NCBI GenBank assembly: GCA_003254885.1
Contig: QANT01006249.1
Coordinates: 26,996-90,995, forward strand
Source of the DNA: Purshia tridentata
Taxonomy: Eukaryota; Streptophyta; Magnoliopsida; Rosales; Rosaceae
DNA length: 64,000 bases
Direction: 5' to 3'
Of this stretch, positions 24,300 to 35,408 are shown piece after piece. The notes beneath the pieces are model-generated. The model did not search any database. It saw only the letters and a list, made by a program, of their open reading frames with translations, and was not told the origin of the DNA. Position numbers and translations under genes: made by a program. How positions within the stretch are numbered: position 1 is the first letter of the stretch; every line of letters begins with the position of its first letter.

Positions 24300-26570
24300 A
24301 AGAACAAATATAGAATAGAAAAAGTTGCCGTCCTTGCATTATATGCATTGGAAAAGTCTTGAACGTTCAGTTAAAGCTAAATTTCAACAATAGGCACATC
24401 CATTAAATCCAAATTTGTTCAAAGATGTATTCCTCTCTCAATTTTTAATTCAATGAATACTCGTCATGCATATGTTAAACATATCAAGCCAAAGCATCAT
24501 GCTAAAACATTTGGGTCTAATTTACTTGACTTGGGTTCAAAGAACACATGTAAAGAATTTTTAAAGGCATCTCCTTCTTTTTGTTTAGACACCCTGCTCC
24601 GGCTGGGGCTGATATGGTCAGATTATTACCAGTTATTTTGCCTTATCATTGTCCACTTTCTGGCCAGCTTTTTCCCAAGACTAAGTAACAGTGTGAGAAG
24701 GATGATTGTAAAATGTAAAGTAACAAAGGTTTTCTTCATGTTTATAAAAATTATTAGTTCAAATCATAAATTTTTAACTTGATTGATGCAACTTCTAGCT
24801 GCATGTTCTGCAATTTTAGAGGCAAAGGCATTTTTTCTCTACTGGCCTGAGGCAAAGAAGAATTGGGTACATGGTTGTTCCATGGATATGGACCATATAA
24901 TGTGCTGCCTGCAGAGACATTATGGTATTTCACTGTGTTTTCTGTAGCATTTGAACTCCAAAATTTAGAGTTAAACGTGAAGATAAGACTGTAAAGTTAT
25001 CAAGTTCAGTTTTTTTCAATTTTTCCAGTAGCATGAGCTCTGGTACTTGTAGTTGAATACATGGAGGGCATGGAGGAGTCGGCCACTGCAAACTTTCATG
25101 TAGTCATGTAGATTTGTCTCTTCTGGCAACAGTGTATATGTTTTTCTTTTCTCTCCTTTTTTTTTTTTTTTGGTCAAACGCATATATAGATGTATTATGA
25201 TTTATGGTTAAGAGAGCAAGAAGAATCCTATGGTTTTATCTATCTGAAACCATATCTTTGGCAATCTATTAATATGAATGCAAATTAATATTATATAAAG
25301 AAAGGAAGCTTCATCAGAAGCCTGGGAATTACTCATACAAAATCTTAAGGGAAATTGAAGATCAAAATACTGCCTAATTGTGTCAGTACTTCACAAACAT
25401 GTATGATAATTTCTAAACTAGAAGCTTGTAACTCATGATCTACAACTGTTTTTGATGGCTAGCAATCTCTGTTATCCTTGTCCTCATGGAAGCCATTGAC
25501 CCTATACCAGAGCTCCCCATTGAAGAGCTTCAATTCCCAATGAGCCACTAGAAATAACCAGCAAAACCCATGGGATAAGGTTACAAGTGAAGAGGGTATA
25601 CAGAGTTGATATGGTAAGCTGCTAACCATTGAGTTACAACTTTCAAGGGTTTTTCCATTTGATCATTCCTGACATATTTTGATTTCCATTTAATTATGAA
25701 TGAAAGCGAAGAAGATCAAGAAGAAGAGAAAGAAGATATGTGAAACCCACATGCTGAGAGAGCCTGAAATTGAGTAGAGCAAACCTGTAAGAGAAAGTAC
25801 AAGTATATAAGCTACATTATAATATTCATAGTTGATGTATAGGCTTATAGCAACAATTAAATGTGTATACTTTAAAACAGATATTTATTGATGATATTTT
25901 TGCCGCCCCAAGGTTCATGTGCATCTTCAATTATTTGCAGACAACTGTCTCAACTCGGAAGGGTTGCACATGTGAAGCCAAAGCTGAGGCCTGTAGGCTG
26001 TGCCACAAAACAAATAATGAATGAATAATAAATGGCTGAATGCCCTTATTAGGCAGGTTTCCTTTTTTGGTAAGAAAATTAATCAGGATGAAATGTGTAA
26101 TTGTTAATGACCATGTCTAGTGAATTACGTTATGTTAATGAAAAAAAAAGAGTTGGAAAGGTACATTTCAGCTCCTTTTTTTTTTTTTTTTTTTTTTTTT
26201 TGTAAATGTACATTTTATANTTTTTTGACAACTCCATTGGAAAGGTACATTTCAGATCTAACTCAATTGATTCAAGTAAACCAACATATTTCAGCCTATG
26301 TTTCTAACAAATCGAACTATCTTGGTTTGGCCCCAAAAAAAAAAAAACCCTCTTAGTCTTAGATATTTTAAAAAAAGGCCAAAAAAAAAAAACATTAAAC
26401 ATATATATATATTTTTAAGAGAAATATTTGAAAAAATGAAAAAGAAATAAAAATTGGTGGCTGGCAATAGCAAGTGGGCACGGCCAAAAGTGAATGTGAG
26501 GCAAAGCTGTGATTTCGAAGCAAATTTGATTTGTGTTCCAGACTTCCAAATACGTTAACCGCGCTTCTTC
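24300..26570. other. Intergenic region between GLP-D and FAH-A
   Basis: No gene can be supported. A short frame near 25488-25551 (MEAIDPIPELPIEELQFPMSH) has no homology I recognise and no supporting exons. Poly(A)/poly(T) runs are frequent after 25100. Confidence 0.5.
26153..26255. mobile_element. Poly(T) retroposon footprint with 19-bp target duplication
   Basis: The 19-base word ttggaaaggtacatttcag occurs at 26153-26171 and 26237-26255. Between the copies lies a 65-base insert consisting of ctcc, about 27 T, and a short unique stretch that includes one N. This is the structure of a retroposon inserted in minus orientation with its poly(A) tail intact. Confidence 0.65.
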
Positions 26571-27082
26571 TTGTACACCTTCCCATCACGAAATCGGCTT
26601 TCTCTGAGCTTCAAAACAAACTCCTGAGACTTTGAACCTGTGGTCAATCTGTTGGGGGTTCCCACGACCCCGGAGCTCCCAAGTTGGTCCTGCATTGCGC
26701 TGAAAAGTTTGGTACTTGTCTTTTTCTTTTTTCTTTTTTGTATATGGTTTCTGTTTGGTTACTAAGAAAATTGTGAGCTTGTATAGAAATTCTTGAAGTT
26801 TCTGTGAAAATTTGATCTGGGTTTTGTCAAATTATAATGGTTTTGGTAATTGTTAAACTGGGTTATTGTGGAAATGAAAATTATATTTATATTACTTGCA
26901 TTGCATTGCTCTTTTTTCTTTCCTGCATTGTTTTCTTAAAGGATTTTTAATAATAAAACTCGCAAATGCATGCAATTTATTTTCAAAGATCTCATAATTT
27001 ATTGATGTAGGTTTTATTTCCTGTTTACTTATGTTTTTTAATTAATTTTATTGCAACTCCAGTTACTTAAGAAGGTGCTAAG

Positions 27083-29396
27083 ATGGTTGGTAAACCTTTT
27101 ACGGTGGACTTGAATAAGCCTCTTGTCATCCAGGTTAGCTTGACTTCCTTATTGACATGTACTTGCATATGCAAATAGCTCCCAATTGGGCATTAGATGA
27201 TCCCATTTACAATCATACATTCACTCACTCACATAAATATAGACATATTCCGATTGATGATGATATCTAGAAATGGAAACTGCCATCCTTTTTCTTGTTT
27301 CCTTTTCTTTTCCGTGACAAAATTATCATCCTGTAATTCTTAGTCATAACCACTTCTTTTGTACTATTTGCCCCCTTAACCAATAGTTTCGAAATAAAAG
27401 CATCATTTTGCGAATTCCACTTATTTTGAACTATTTCCCTTAAACTTGGCATGTTATAATCTAGAACACATTTAAATATTAAATTAGATAATAGGGTTGG
27501 TTTTGAAGTAATTCTGTTTTATTTTTTGTCATGTATCTCACTTGATCTCATACAGAGGTGGAACTTTTTCAGGTTGGCCATCTTGGGGAAGCTTATAATG
27601 AATGGGTTCACCAACCTATTGTTAGCAAGGAAGGCCCCAGATTTTTTGAAGATGACTTTCTTGAGGTGTGACTTTAAAATCTTGCACTCAAAAGCATTAC
27701 AAACAGGCGCACCAATCACGACACATGAATATAATCCACATATATAAGTACTTACAAATTTAATATATTGCATTTTGCTATAAAGTTATAACCATTGTAC
27801 CTTAAAATTAATACAAAAAATGTGGACTTGGATAACCTTTTTTGAAGTAGGAACTATATTTATCAGAATTATGTGGCCATCAGTATGAGACAGAAAATAC
27901 TTTTAGTTTGGAACTTTAGAACACCTGTTAGTGATTATAGAATAGCAATTGAACACTAATGATATTCATCTTTTAAATCATAGTAAGTATGAGGATTCAT
28001 CTTGTTGACTCTAAAATCAGATGACCTGAGTTTAAACAAGTTAAAAGAAAATGCATGATGTACTTTTCTTGTTGGTTCCATTATTTCGGAAATTTATAAA
28101 TAAAATCTTGGCGAACTCTTTTTGTATATGTATGTGGCTGCGCTGTAACTCATCAACTTGAAACAGCTCTTGACCCGGACAGCATGGTGGGTGATTCCAC
28201 TTGTTTGGCTTCCTGTAGTATCCTGGTTTGTTTCCATGTCTTTCCGAATGGGGCTTATTCCTCCTCAGGTAGCTTTAACAGTGGTCGGCGGCATCTTCAT
28301 TTGGACATTGGTGGAGTACACTTTGCATCGCTTCCTTTTCCACATGAAAACAACAAGCTATTGGTTGGTTCTCTATCTTTCCTCTCCCCCCTCTTCTTTC
28401 CCATTCCTTGGTGTATTGCATCATCACATTTTTTATCACTATTTGTAGGGGAAACACCATACACTATCTTCTTCATGGCTGCCATCACAAGCACCCTATG
28501 GATGGCATGCGGCTTGTTTTCCCCCCTGCAGCAGCAGCTATTCTAGCTGTTCCAGTATGTTCTATTTAACTACCTCAACTGCTATTTTCTGTCTTAACAT
28601 GTTGCAATTATAGGGTGTCATTGTTTCTGTAGCATGAATACTTTTTAACCAGGGAAAGGTGCAAATTTTGGGTCTGAGTAATTTGCTGCTGCAGGACACA
28701 TTTAAGTGTCACCCAGTTCAATTTTGTTTGAATGGGGACAAGGTTTATATATGTTCTTCCCAATGAATAAGCTATGAATTGTTCAAGAAAAAAACTCATT
28801 CACTTTAGCGAATTGACTCACACTCGTCAAGTTTGTGAATTTGATTCTTATATTTATGAAAATTGTGCTGGTTGATTTTTGGTATATAATTGTTGAAATT
28901 TATATAAGAAGGGGGCAGACAGAAATATCTTTGCATATAATGCATTACTTGTGGATTTCATCTGCTGCTTCTGATATATCATGGTTTTCTTCTGCTAGTT
29001 TTGGACTGTGATAAAGCTTTTAGCGCCTCCATTAGTTGCTCATGCTTTGTTTGGAGGGGTCTTGTTGGGATATGTAATATATGATTGCACTCACTACTAC
29101 CTTCACCATGGGAAGCCTTCTAAAGGATTGACGCAAGATCTGAAAGTAAAAATTTTTGGAAATTGTTTCGTTTTCTTTTTCAATCCCGTCTTCTTCTCTC
29201 TATCTGTCATCTGTTTGACAGGATTGTCTGCATTTTTATGTCTTCACAAATATTTGTGTTTGTGTTTTGACAGAGATATCACTTGAACCATCACTTCAGA
29301 ATTCAAAGTGAGGGATTTGGGATCACCTCTTCCTTATGGGACAATGTCTTTGGAACAGTGCCTTCAACAAAAGCTGCCGATAAAACCAGGACCTAG
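27083..29396 (+). CDS. FAH: Fatty acid 2-hydroxylase A (FAH-A), six coding exons
   Basis: Coding exons 27083-27133, 27573-27665, 28167-28363, 28449-28554, 28999-29145 and 29274-29396 give 238 residues with GT-AG junctions; an upstream non-coding exon is likely. The protein is a di-iron ER membrane hydroxylase: HRFLFH at residues 102-107, HYLLHGCHHKH at 119-129, HYYLHH and HLNHH complete the His clusters. Hydrophobic stretches around residues 55-75 and 80-100 and later fit membrane insertion. Plant FAHs lack the N-terminal cytochrome b5 domain of animal enzymes and use a separate b5 partner; they put the 2-hydroxyl on very-long-chain acyl groups of sphingolipids. Length matches the family. FAH-B is a tandem paralog. 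Confidence 0.93.
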
Positions 29397-29556
29397 AATT
29401 TGCTGGCTGGCTTACATGGATTTTCTTGCTGCTATTGTTGTAACTTTTAAGCCTTGGGTTTGCTGTAACAATGTATATGATCTTTCAGAATGTCAGAAAG
29501 TAAAGAGCTTAGATGGTCATTTGTGCTACCCTATTTATGCTCTCTCCTCATCTTAA

Positions 29557-31990
29557 TGGGTTGCTCCTCCTCATGATCAATGGTTAACTGGTTATCAAAA
29601 ACAGTAATAATAGATGACTAGAGGCATCAAAAAGGATTTGAGTGCAATTTTCTCTCCACCTTTAATCATATGACCATTGGTCCATTACCGCCCTTCAAAT
29701 CTTGGTTGCATATTATGTTATGGTTGACCATAATCAACATATGCAATTGTATTTAAAGGTGGTAACAAGAAGAAGATTGAATTCTAAAATTTATCTATAT
29801 TTTGTAGTCACCAAATAACAGTGGCATGACAAAGTTTTTATTTTTAATATTTAAGTGACAAAGTTTTTTTTTTTTTGTTGGTCGGTGAAATAACTTCATT
29901 GAAACAAAAAAAAAACAACACAATATAAATAGAGATGAAAAAGTCCAGGAAAAAAAAAACATCTACATTACGTTGGGAGTTGAAAGGTAAGTTCACAAGT
30001 TGACCGGAGGTTGAAGCACCAATGGAAATGATTTGATTTCTTAAACCAAAATATAAAATATACCCAAAAGGTCCAACCTATCCGTTTCAAGAAATTAGCA
30101 AGTCGGACCCACAAATCTTTTGACCCTACTGCCTTTTTACGGTCAAATTCAAGCTCATTCCGAAGATTGCTGATATAATGTCATAAATTTATTCAAATAT
30201 CTAATTATTAATATTTAAAATAGATTAAAGTTCATTTTGATCTCTATAGTTTGAGTTAAATTTTATTTTGGTCTTTATAATTTCAATTGTTATGATTTTA
30301 ATCATATAGTTTATAAACTGTAATAATCCAAAGACATATTAGCTTTTCGTTCATTAAATCATTAAATTTCTTGTGTTTTTAGTAACGTATTTTACAAACT
30401 ATTTTAATTTTGATTATATATTTTACATATTATTAGTAATTCAATGACAAATTTAACTAATTAATTGGTAAAAATGTTAGCGTATTTTTGAACTATAACA
30501 ATTTGTAAACTGTAAAACTAAAATCATAACAATTAAAACTATAGACATCTAAATGAAACCTAACTTAAATCACATAACCAAAAAGTGAAATAAGCCTTTA
30601 AAATATAAATAATATTTATAATTTGATAAATTTGTAATATTAGAAAAAAAGAAGAAGATAAATGTAGAATAATTTTTCACGCGTTTAAAGGTAATAGACC
30701 CAGTGACCACTCTGGCCAACTAAACCAAGGCTGTAATGCAGTAAAAGTGCCAGACTGGCTACCGTTAGAAGCTAGGAATCCAACGTGAGGATCGCTGGCT
30801 GATTCTTTGATACCCATACAAAATCGACGGCCCAGATATTTTCACCTTAAAACTGTATGCTTTCTCTGATTATTCGAGAGAGAGAGAGTTTGATTTTTCC
30901 TCAGCCACTGCACCTCTTGCACTCAACGTTGATACCTCTTTCCACCGGTGGTGCTGGTGGTTCTTACAGAGACAGGCAGAGACTGAGAGAGAGGAAAAAG
31001 GGTCTTCTATTGGATTGGATCCGACCGGCGTCTTATAGGGTATATATTTGCTCTACTCGTCTGATTTTAATTTTTTTTTTGTGCAATTTGTAGATCTGGG
31101 TCTGTTGGATTTTTGATTTTTCGCTTCGGAAAATTGTGAGTTTCGGGGTTTGATTTGTGGGTTTTGGAGGGGGTCGGTTCCGTGCACTGTGGGTTTTTCT
31201 TATTGAACAGTATCCTTTCTGATTCGAGGATGTTGATGCTGTTTGGTTGATGAGAAAACTCGATAAAAAGGGAAGAAAGCATGAGTTTTGATATTTTGTA
31301 TGGTGTCGTCTGGGTTACTGTTTGGCTGCTGGGAAATAGAGGGAAAAGGAATGACTGAGTGGGTTTTCAGTTTTGTGGTTGTTTTGGTTTACTGTAAAAA
31401 GAAAAAGATAGAATGGATCCCATTGAGTCGTATTAAACGAGTTTGAGTGTAAAATTTTCTTTCCGCATGATGACTAACGTGTCAGTTTAAAGGCAGAAGC
31501 AGGCTTAGTACGCTTTGTTCTCAATATTCTTCTTTCTTTATAATCATTGCCTGTAAAAATGGATTTGCAGAAAATGTGATTTTAGTTTGTGGTTCACCGT
31601 AATAAGAAATAATTGTGGGCATTAGGCAGGTGTTAGTTTTCAGGTGGGAATAAGAAAATTTTACTTTAAATTGCCCTTATCAGTCTCCATCAGACTAAGC
31701 CATCATTGTAGCTTGAAACTAAAGTTTGATATTAAATAAACTCTAGATCTAGTATCTTGTAAACAAGATAATTTTGAAGGTTGTAGTCAATATAATGTCT
31801 GAAGATTTTTTCATAAAGAGATTTCTGTTGCACATAATAATCGATATCCACTTACAGTAGTGTTGCTGAAATTGGGCCAGAGATCAATTGCTGATGTTAT
31901 TGGTAGATTCTAAATTATCACATGTTACAAAGATTTTATTTGTTCTTACCCAATCTGTCTTTTATGTGCTTGCTTGTTCAGCAGTGTTAT
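29557..31990. other. FAH-A/FAH-B intergenic region and FAH-B 5' part
   Basis: It contains a fold-back element at 30225-30602 and, from about 30840, a GA-rich transcribed-looking leader presumably holding the non-coding first exon of FAH-B. A 13-bp direct repeat tgacaaagttttt (29827-29839 and 29856-29868) precedes a T-run and may be another insertion footprint. Confidence 0.5.
30225..30602. mobile_element. Fold-back MITE between the FAH genes
   Basis: The left arm (about 30225-30325, with tgatctctatagtttgag and aattgttatgattttaatca) is matched by the inverse of the right arm (about 30500-30600). The arms are nearly 100 bases with mismatches. No coding capacity; family unresolved. Confidence 0.6.
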
Positions 31991-32000
31991 AGGTGACAAG

Positions 32001-34024
32001 ATGGTTGCACAGGACTTTCAAGTTGATTTGAATAAGGCCCTTGTATTCCAGGTAAGGTTTTATTGTCAAATGTTTTTACTTTTTTGTATTTGAGCCAATT
32101 ATGTGCTTTTAACACTGCATTGTGATGGACTGAAATGACTATCTGTTACATATATGTCCATTTAGATCTTGGAGTCATAAAAATTGGAAATACCATCTTC
32201 ATAGGTTTTCAATGATGATTCTCAATTTTTTTTCCTCAATATAAATTTATAATTGCAGATAAAATACTGAAAAATCTGCTAAGCAATAGCGGAATGGGTG
32301 TTAGACACAACAATATGAAAAAGGCTTCACCTAGTCTGAAGATTTTCAGTCGTTTTGCACTCCGAAAGTGTTTGTTTGGCAATTCCTGGGGACATTTACT
32401 GCATGTATTTGGCAGTTCCGAACATGCATACACTCTTTCTTTATAATTGCCTTTTATTTTTCCATAAATCTTGAGTGGTGTGCTCTCTTTCCGTTTGTCT
32501 CACTTTATTGTATTGTATTTGATTGTTTCAATTAGTTTTCTTGTAAGTTTAACTTTTGACAATCTTTCCCAGGTTGGTCATCTTGGAGAAGCATATCAGG
32601 AGTGGGTTCACCAACCCATTGTTAGCAAGGAAGGCCCTCGATTTTTTGAAAGTGATTTTTGGGAGGTATTGCCTGCCTCTTTGTTCATCTTTGGTACATA
32701 GTAATCCAATTGGCGTAAGGTCATATGGTTGAACATGCATATATATAGATTTTCTCTCACTATGTTTATGGATGTGCTTTGTTACTATCTTAAGCTATAA
32801 TTTTTAATGAGTATTTGTAGAGCTCCACTTCTGACTCATTTTTACTGCTTGAAACAGTTCTTGACCCGCACGGTCTGGTGGGCAGTTCCTACCATATGGC
32901 TGCCAGTTGTGTTCTATAGTATCTCCATGTCTGTACGGATGGGCCATACATTTCCTCAAATAGCTCTGATGGTTGTCTCTGGCATTTTTGTGTGGACATT
33001 GCTTGAATACACATTGCACCGCTTTCTTTTCCACATCGAAACAAAGAGCTACTGGTTAGTTTCTTATCTCTCGCTGTTTTTCTTTCATATATACATATTG
33101 GTGTATATATATGCTTAATTTTAAAAAATTTTGAGAATAATGTGCTGATTTTGTTCTTTTGCTTTAGGGGGAACACTGCACATTATCTTCTTCATGGTTG
33201 CCACCATAAGCACCCAATGGATGGCTTGCGACTTGTTTTCCCTCCAGCTGCAACAGCTATTTTATGCTTTCCGGTATGTCTTTTCGTCCATATCCCTGTC
33301 ACTATGCTTTGTTTAAGAAGACAGTGGCGGACATGGTTAATGAACTTCCCAAGTCTTTGAGTGGTTGAATTCATTATTTTCTATTGGAAAGAAAAATTAC
33401 ATGCCCTACAGGGTATATACCCTGATACCTTGCCTTGAGTTTGATTCGATAGGATAGCTGAATAGCTATTTTCAATATTAAGATTGCATAGTAGGTATCA
33501 AATTTTTCACTTGTGCTTGCATGAATTTCCTTTCCAATTGTTTAATTAAAAGAAGAAAAGAAAGCATTACCAATAGTGACTCTACTTTCAATTTTTGCCA
33601 GTTCTGGAACTTGGTTAAGCTGATTTCCTCTCCTTCTGTTACTCCTGCTTTGTTTGGAGGTGGTTTATTGGGTTATGTGATGTATGATGTTACCCATTAC
33701 TACCTTCATCATGGTCAGCCATCAAGTGATGTGCCTCGAAATCTGAAGGTAAAGATCAATACATGTTTCATGGTTGCAGTAATTTGTATTCGACCACAAA
33801 ACTCTGTTTACTTTATTAGTCTTGATCAGAAATTATAAATCTTTTGAGGGAACTGGTCAATGCTGACATGAAAGAGGTGGTGTTTTGTTTGCTTGTTCTT
33901 GCAGAGATACCACTTGAATCATCACTTCAGGATCCAGGATAAAGGCTTTGGAATAACTTCAAGTCTGTGGGACAGGGTGTTTGGAACACTTCCTCAATCA
34001 AAAGCAGCCGGGAAAAGTAGATAA
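32001..34024 (+). CDS. FAH: Fatty acid 2-hydroxylase B (FAH-B), six coding exons
   Basis: Coding exons 32001-32051, 32573-32665, 32858-33054, 33168-33273, 33602-33748 and 33905-34024 give 237 residues. The first five exon lengths (51, 93, 197, 106, 147 bp) equal those of FAH-A; only the last differs, by one codon. His clusters HRFLFH, HYLLHGCHHKH, HYYLHH and HLNHH are all present. The N-terminus (MVAQDFQVDLNKALVFQ) differs most from FAH-A. Expected role is the same, sphingolipid fatty-acyl 2-hydroxylation at the ER. Arabidopsis also has two FAH genes with different chain preference; whether this pair is equivalent cannot be told here. Confidence 0.94.
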
Positions 34025-35408
34025 ATTTTGCTAGGGTAGCATCTTGTAATCGGTTAGGATAGCAAGAATCAGGGAATTCAACATATTTTGATTGCTTAAT
34101 ATTCTTTAATTGTTGCTGTCTCCTAATTTATTATGTCTTCAGGGTGGCATGTTATGGAGGTGTCAATTTTTGTGCTGCTGTCATGTGTAAATTAACAATG
34201 ATCCATTGGTCATTTATGGAGGAGACTTGTCCTAGTTGTTTATATATTGCATTTAAGTTTCTCTTCTTGCATAGCATGTTTTCTGATTATTTGATTTTTA
34301 TAATGTTATCAGTGTTAAGTAACAAGTTAAACGATGTTCATTGAGAATGTTATGTCATTTTACTATACATAGTCGTTCATTTAACTGCAGCGATATGCAT
34401 GCGATTATGGGTTTGAAAGCTGCCCTCCACTCTAATTTTGATCCTCTAAACTTTCATCTAGGTCCTTTAACCATTCTACATCGCATAAAATTAGTCTATT
34501 TGTTCTATTTTCTTTCATGCATATCAGGTCGTGCCATGTGATTTGTCAACTTTATGTATATTATAACTCTAAAATTTCGGACGAAATTTTCACAAACCTC
34601 ACTTTATAGTCTAAGAGAGTATGATGTCAATTCGTACTCTATATCCTTAAAAAAAAAATAATAATAATAACAAATTTCTTATTGTTTGAAACGGCAGTAG
34701 TTAAAATATTTTATTTAGTTAAAACAAACCCATAAAAATTCGGTCCAATAAAAATGTAATAAGTATTTAACTATAATTTTCTGTGAGAAAAATATTATCA
34801 ATTATATGCAAAACCGGCCATAAATAGATTTTAATGTCGACCCATTTTGGGCTGGGCTAATGATTGCTGTTCTGCATTCGATTCGGTACCCCATGGTCTG
34901 ATCCATAAGAAATGTGAACTTTTGGGTTTCCTTTTTTAAGATTCAACACAAACTAGTAGAGAGAATATTGAAAAGACGAGTGATCTGGGGTTTAAGGATC
35001 CGATGGATTCGGGCTACCGACCCAAATAATTAGGGTTCCTTGCTCTGCCAGTACTCGTAGTAATATAGGCGTTAACTTCTCTTCTTCTTCTTCTTCTTCT
35101 TCTTCTTCTTCTTCTTCGCTTCTTGCTCTCTTTGCGTTGAGAGATTAATGAAAAGCTTGGGGTTGTAGGGTTCTGCTGCTCTTTAATGGACCACTTCAAC
35201 ACCTTCGTCCCACTGCAATAAAACTAGTACGAGTTCCTCTCTCCCACTTCAACACCTTCGGCCCACTGCATAGCCCTGGTCTTCTGTTTGATTGTTGATA
35301 AACTGAGGAAAAACTACCATTTAAAGAAGTGTTCGAAACTTCCTATTTTCTCTCTTATTTTTTGTTTTCATTTCTTTGCTTGACATACAATTTTTTTTTT
35401 TTGTAGCA
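34025..35408. other. FAH-B 3' region and 5' leader of the MEE22-like gene
   Basis: No coding gene. The second half is probably 5' UTR and leader intron of the next gene, whose ATG follows two bases after a splice acceptor (tttgtag). Confidence 0.55.
35081..35117. repeat. (CTT)n microsatellite
   Basis: About 12 CTT units in the probable 5' leader of the MEE22-like gene. Such pyrimidine repeats are common in plant leaders and are usually length-polymorphic. Confidence 0.9.

Noticed and set aside
25488-25551. Short plus-strand peptide frame MEAIDPIPELPIEELQFPMSH
   Set aside because: No start context, partner exon or homology that I can recognise; too short to support.
30857-31093. 78-codon frame before FAH-B
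   Set aside because: Lies in the probable non-coding first exon/intron of FAH-B; composition is leader-like.
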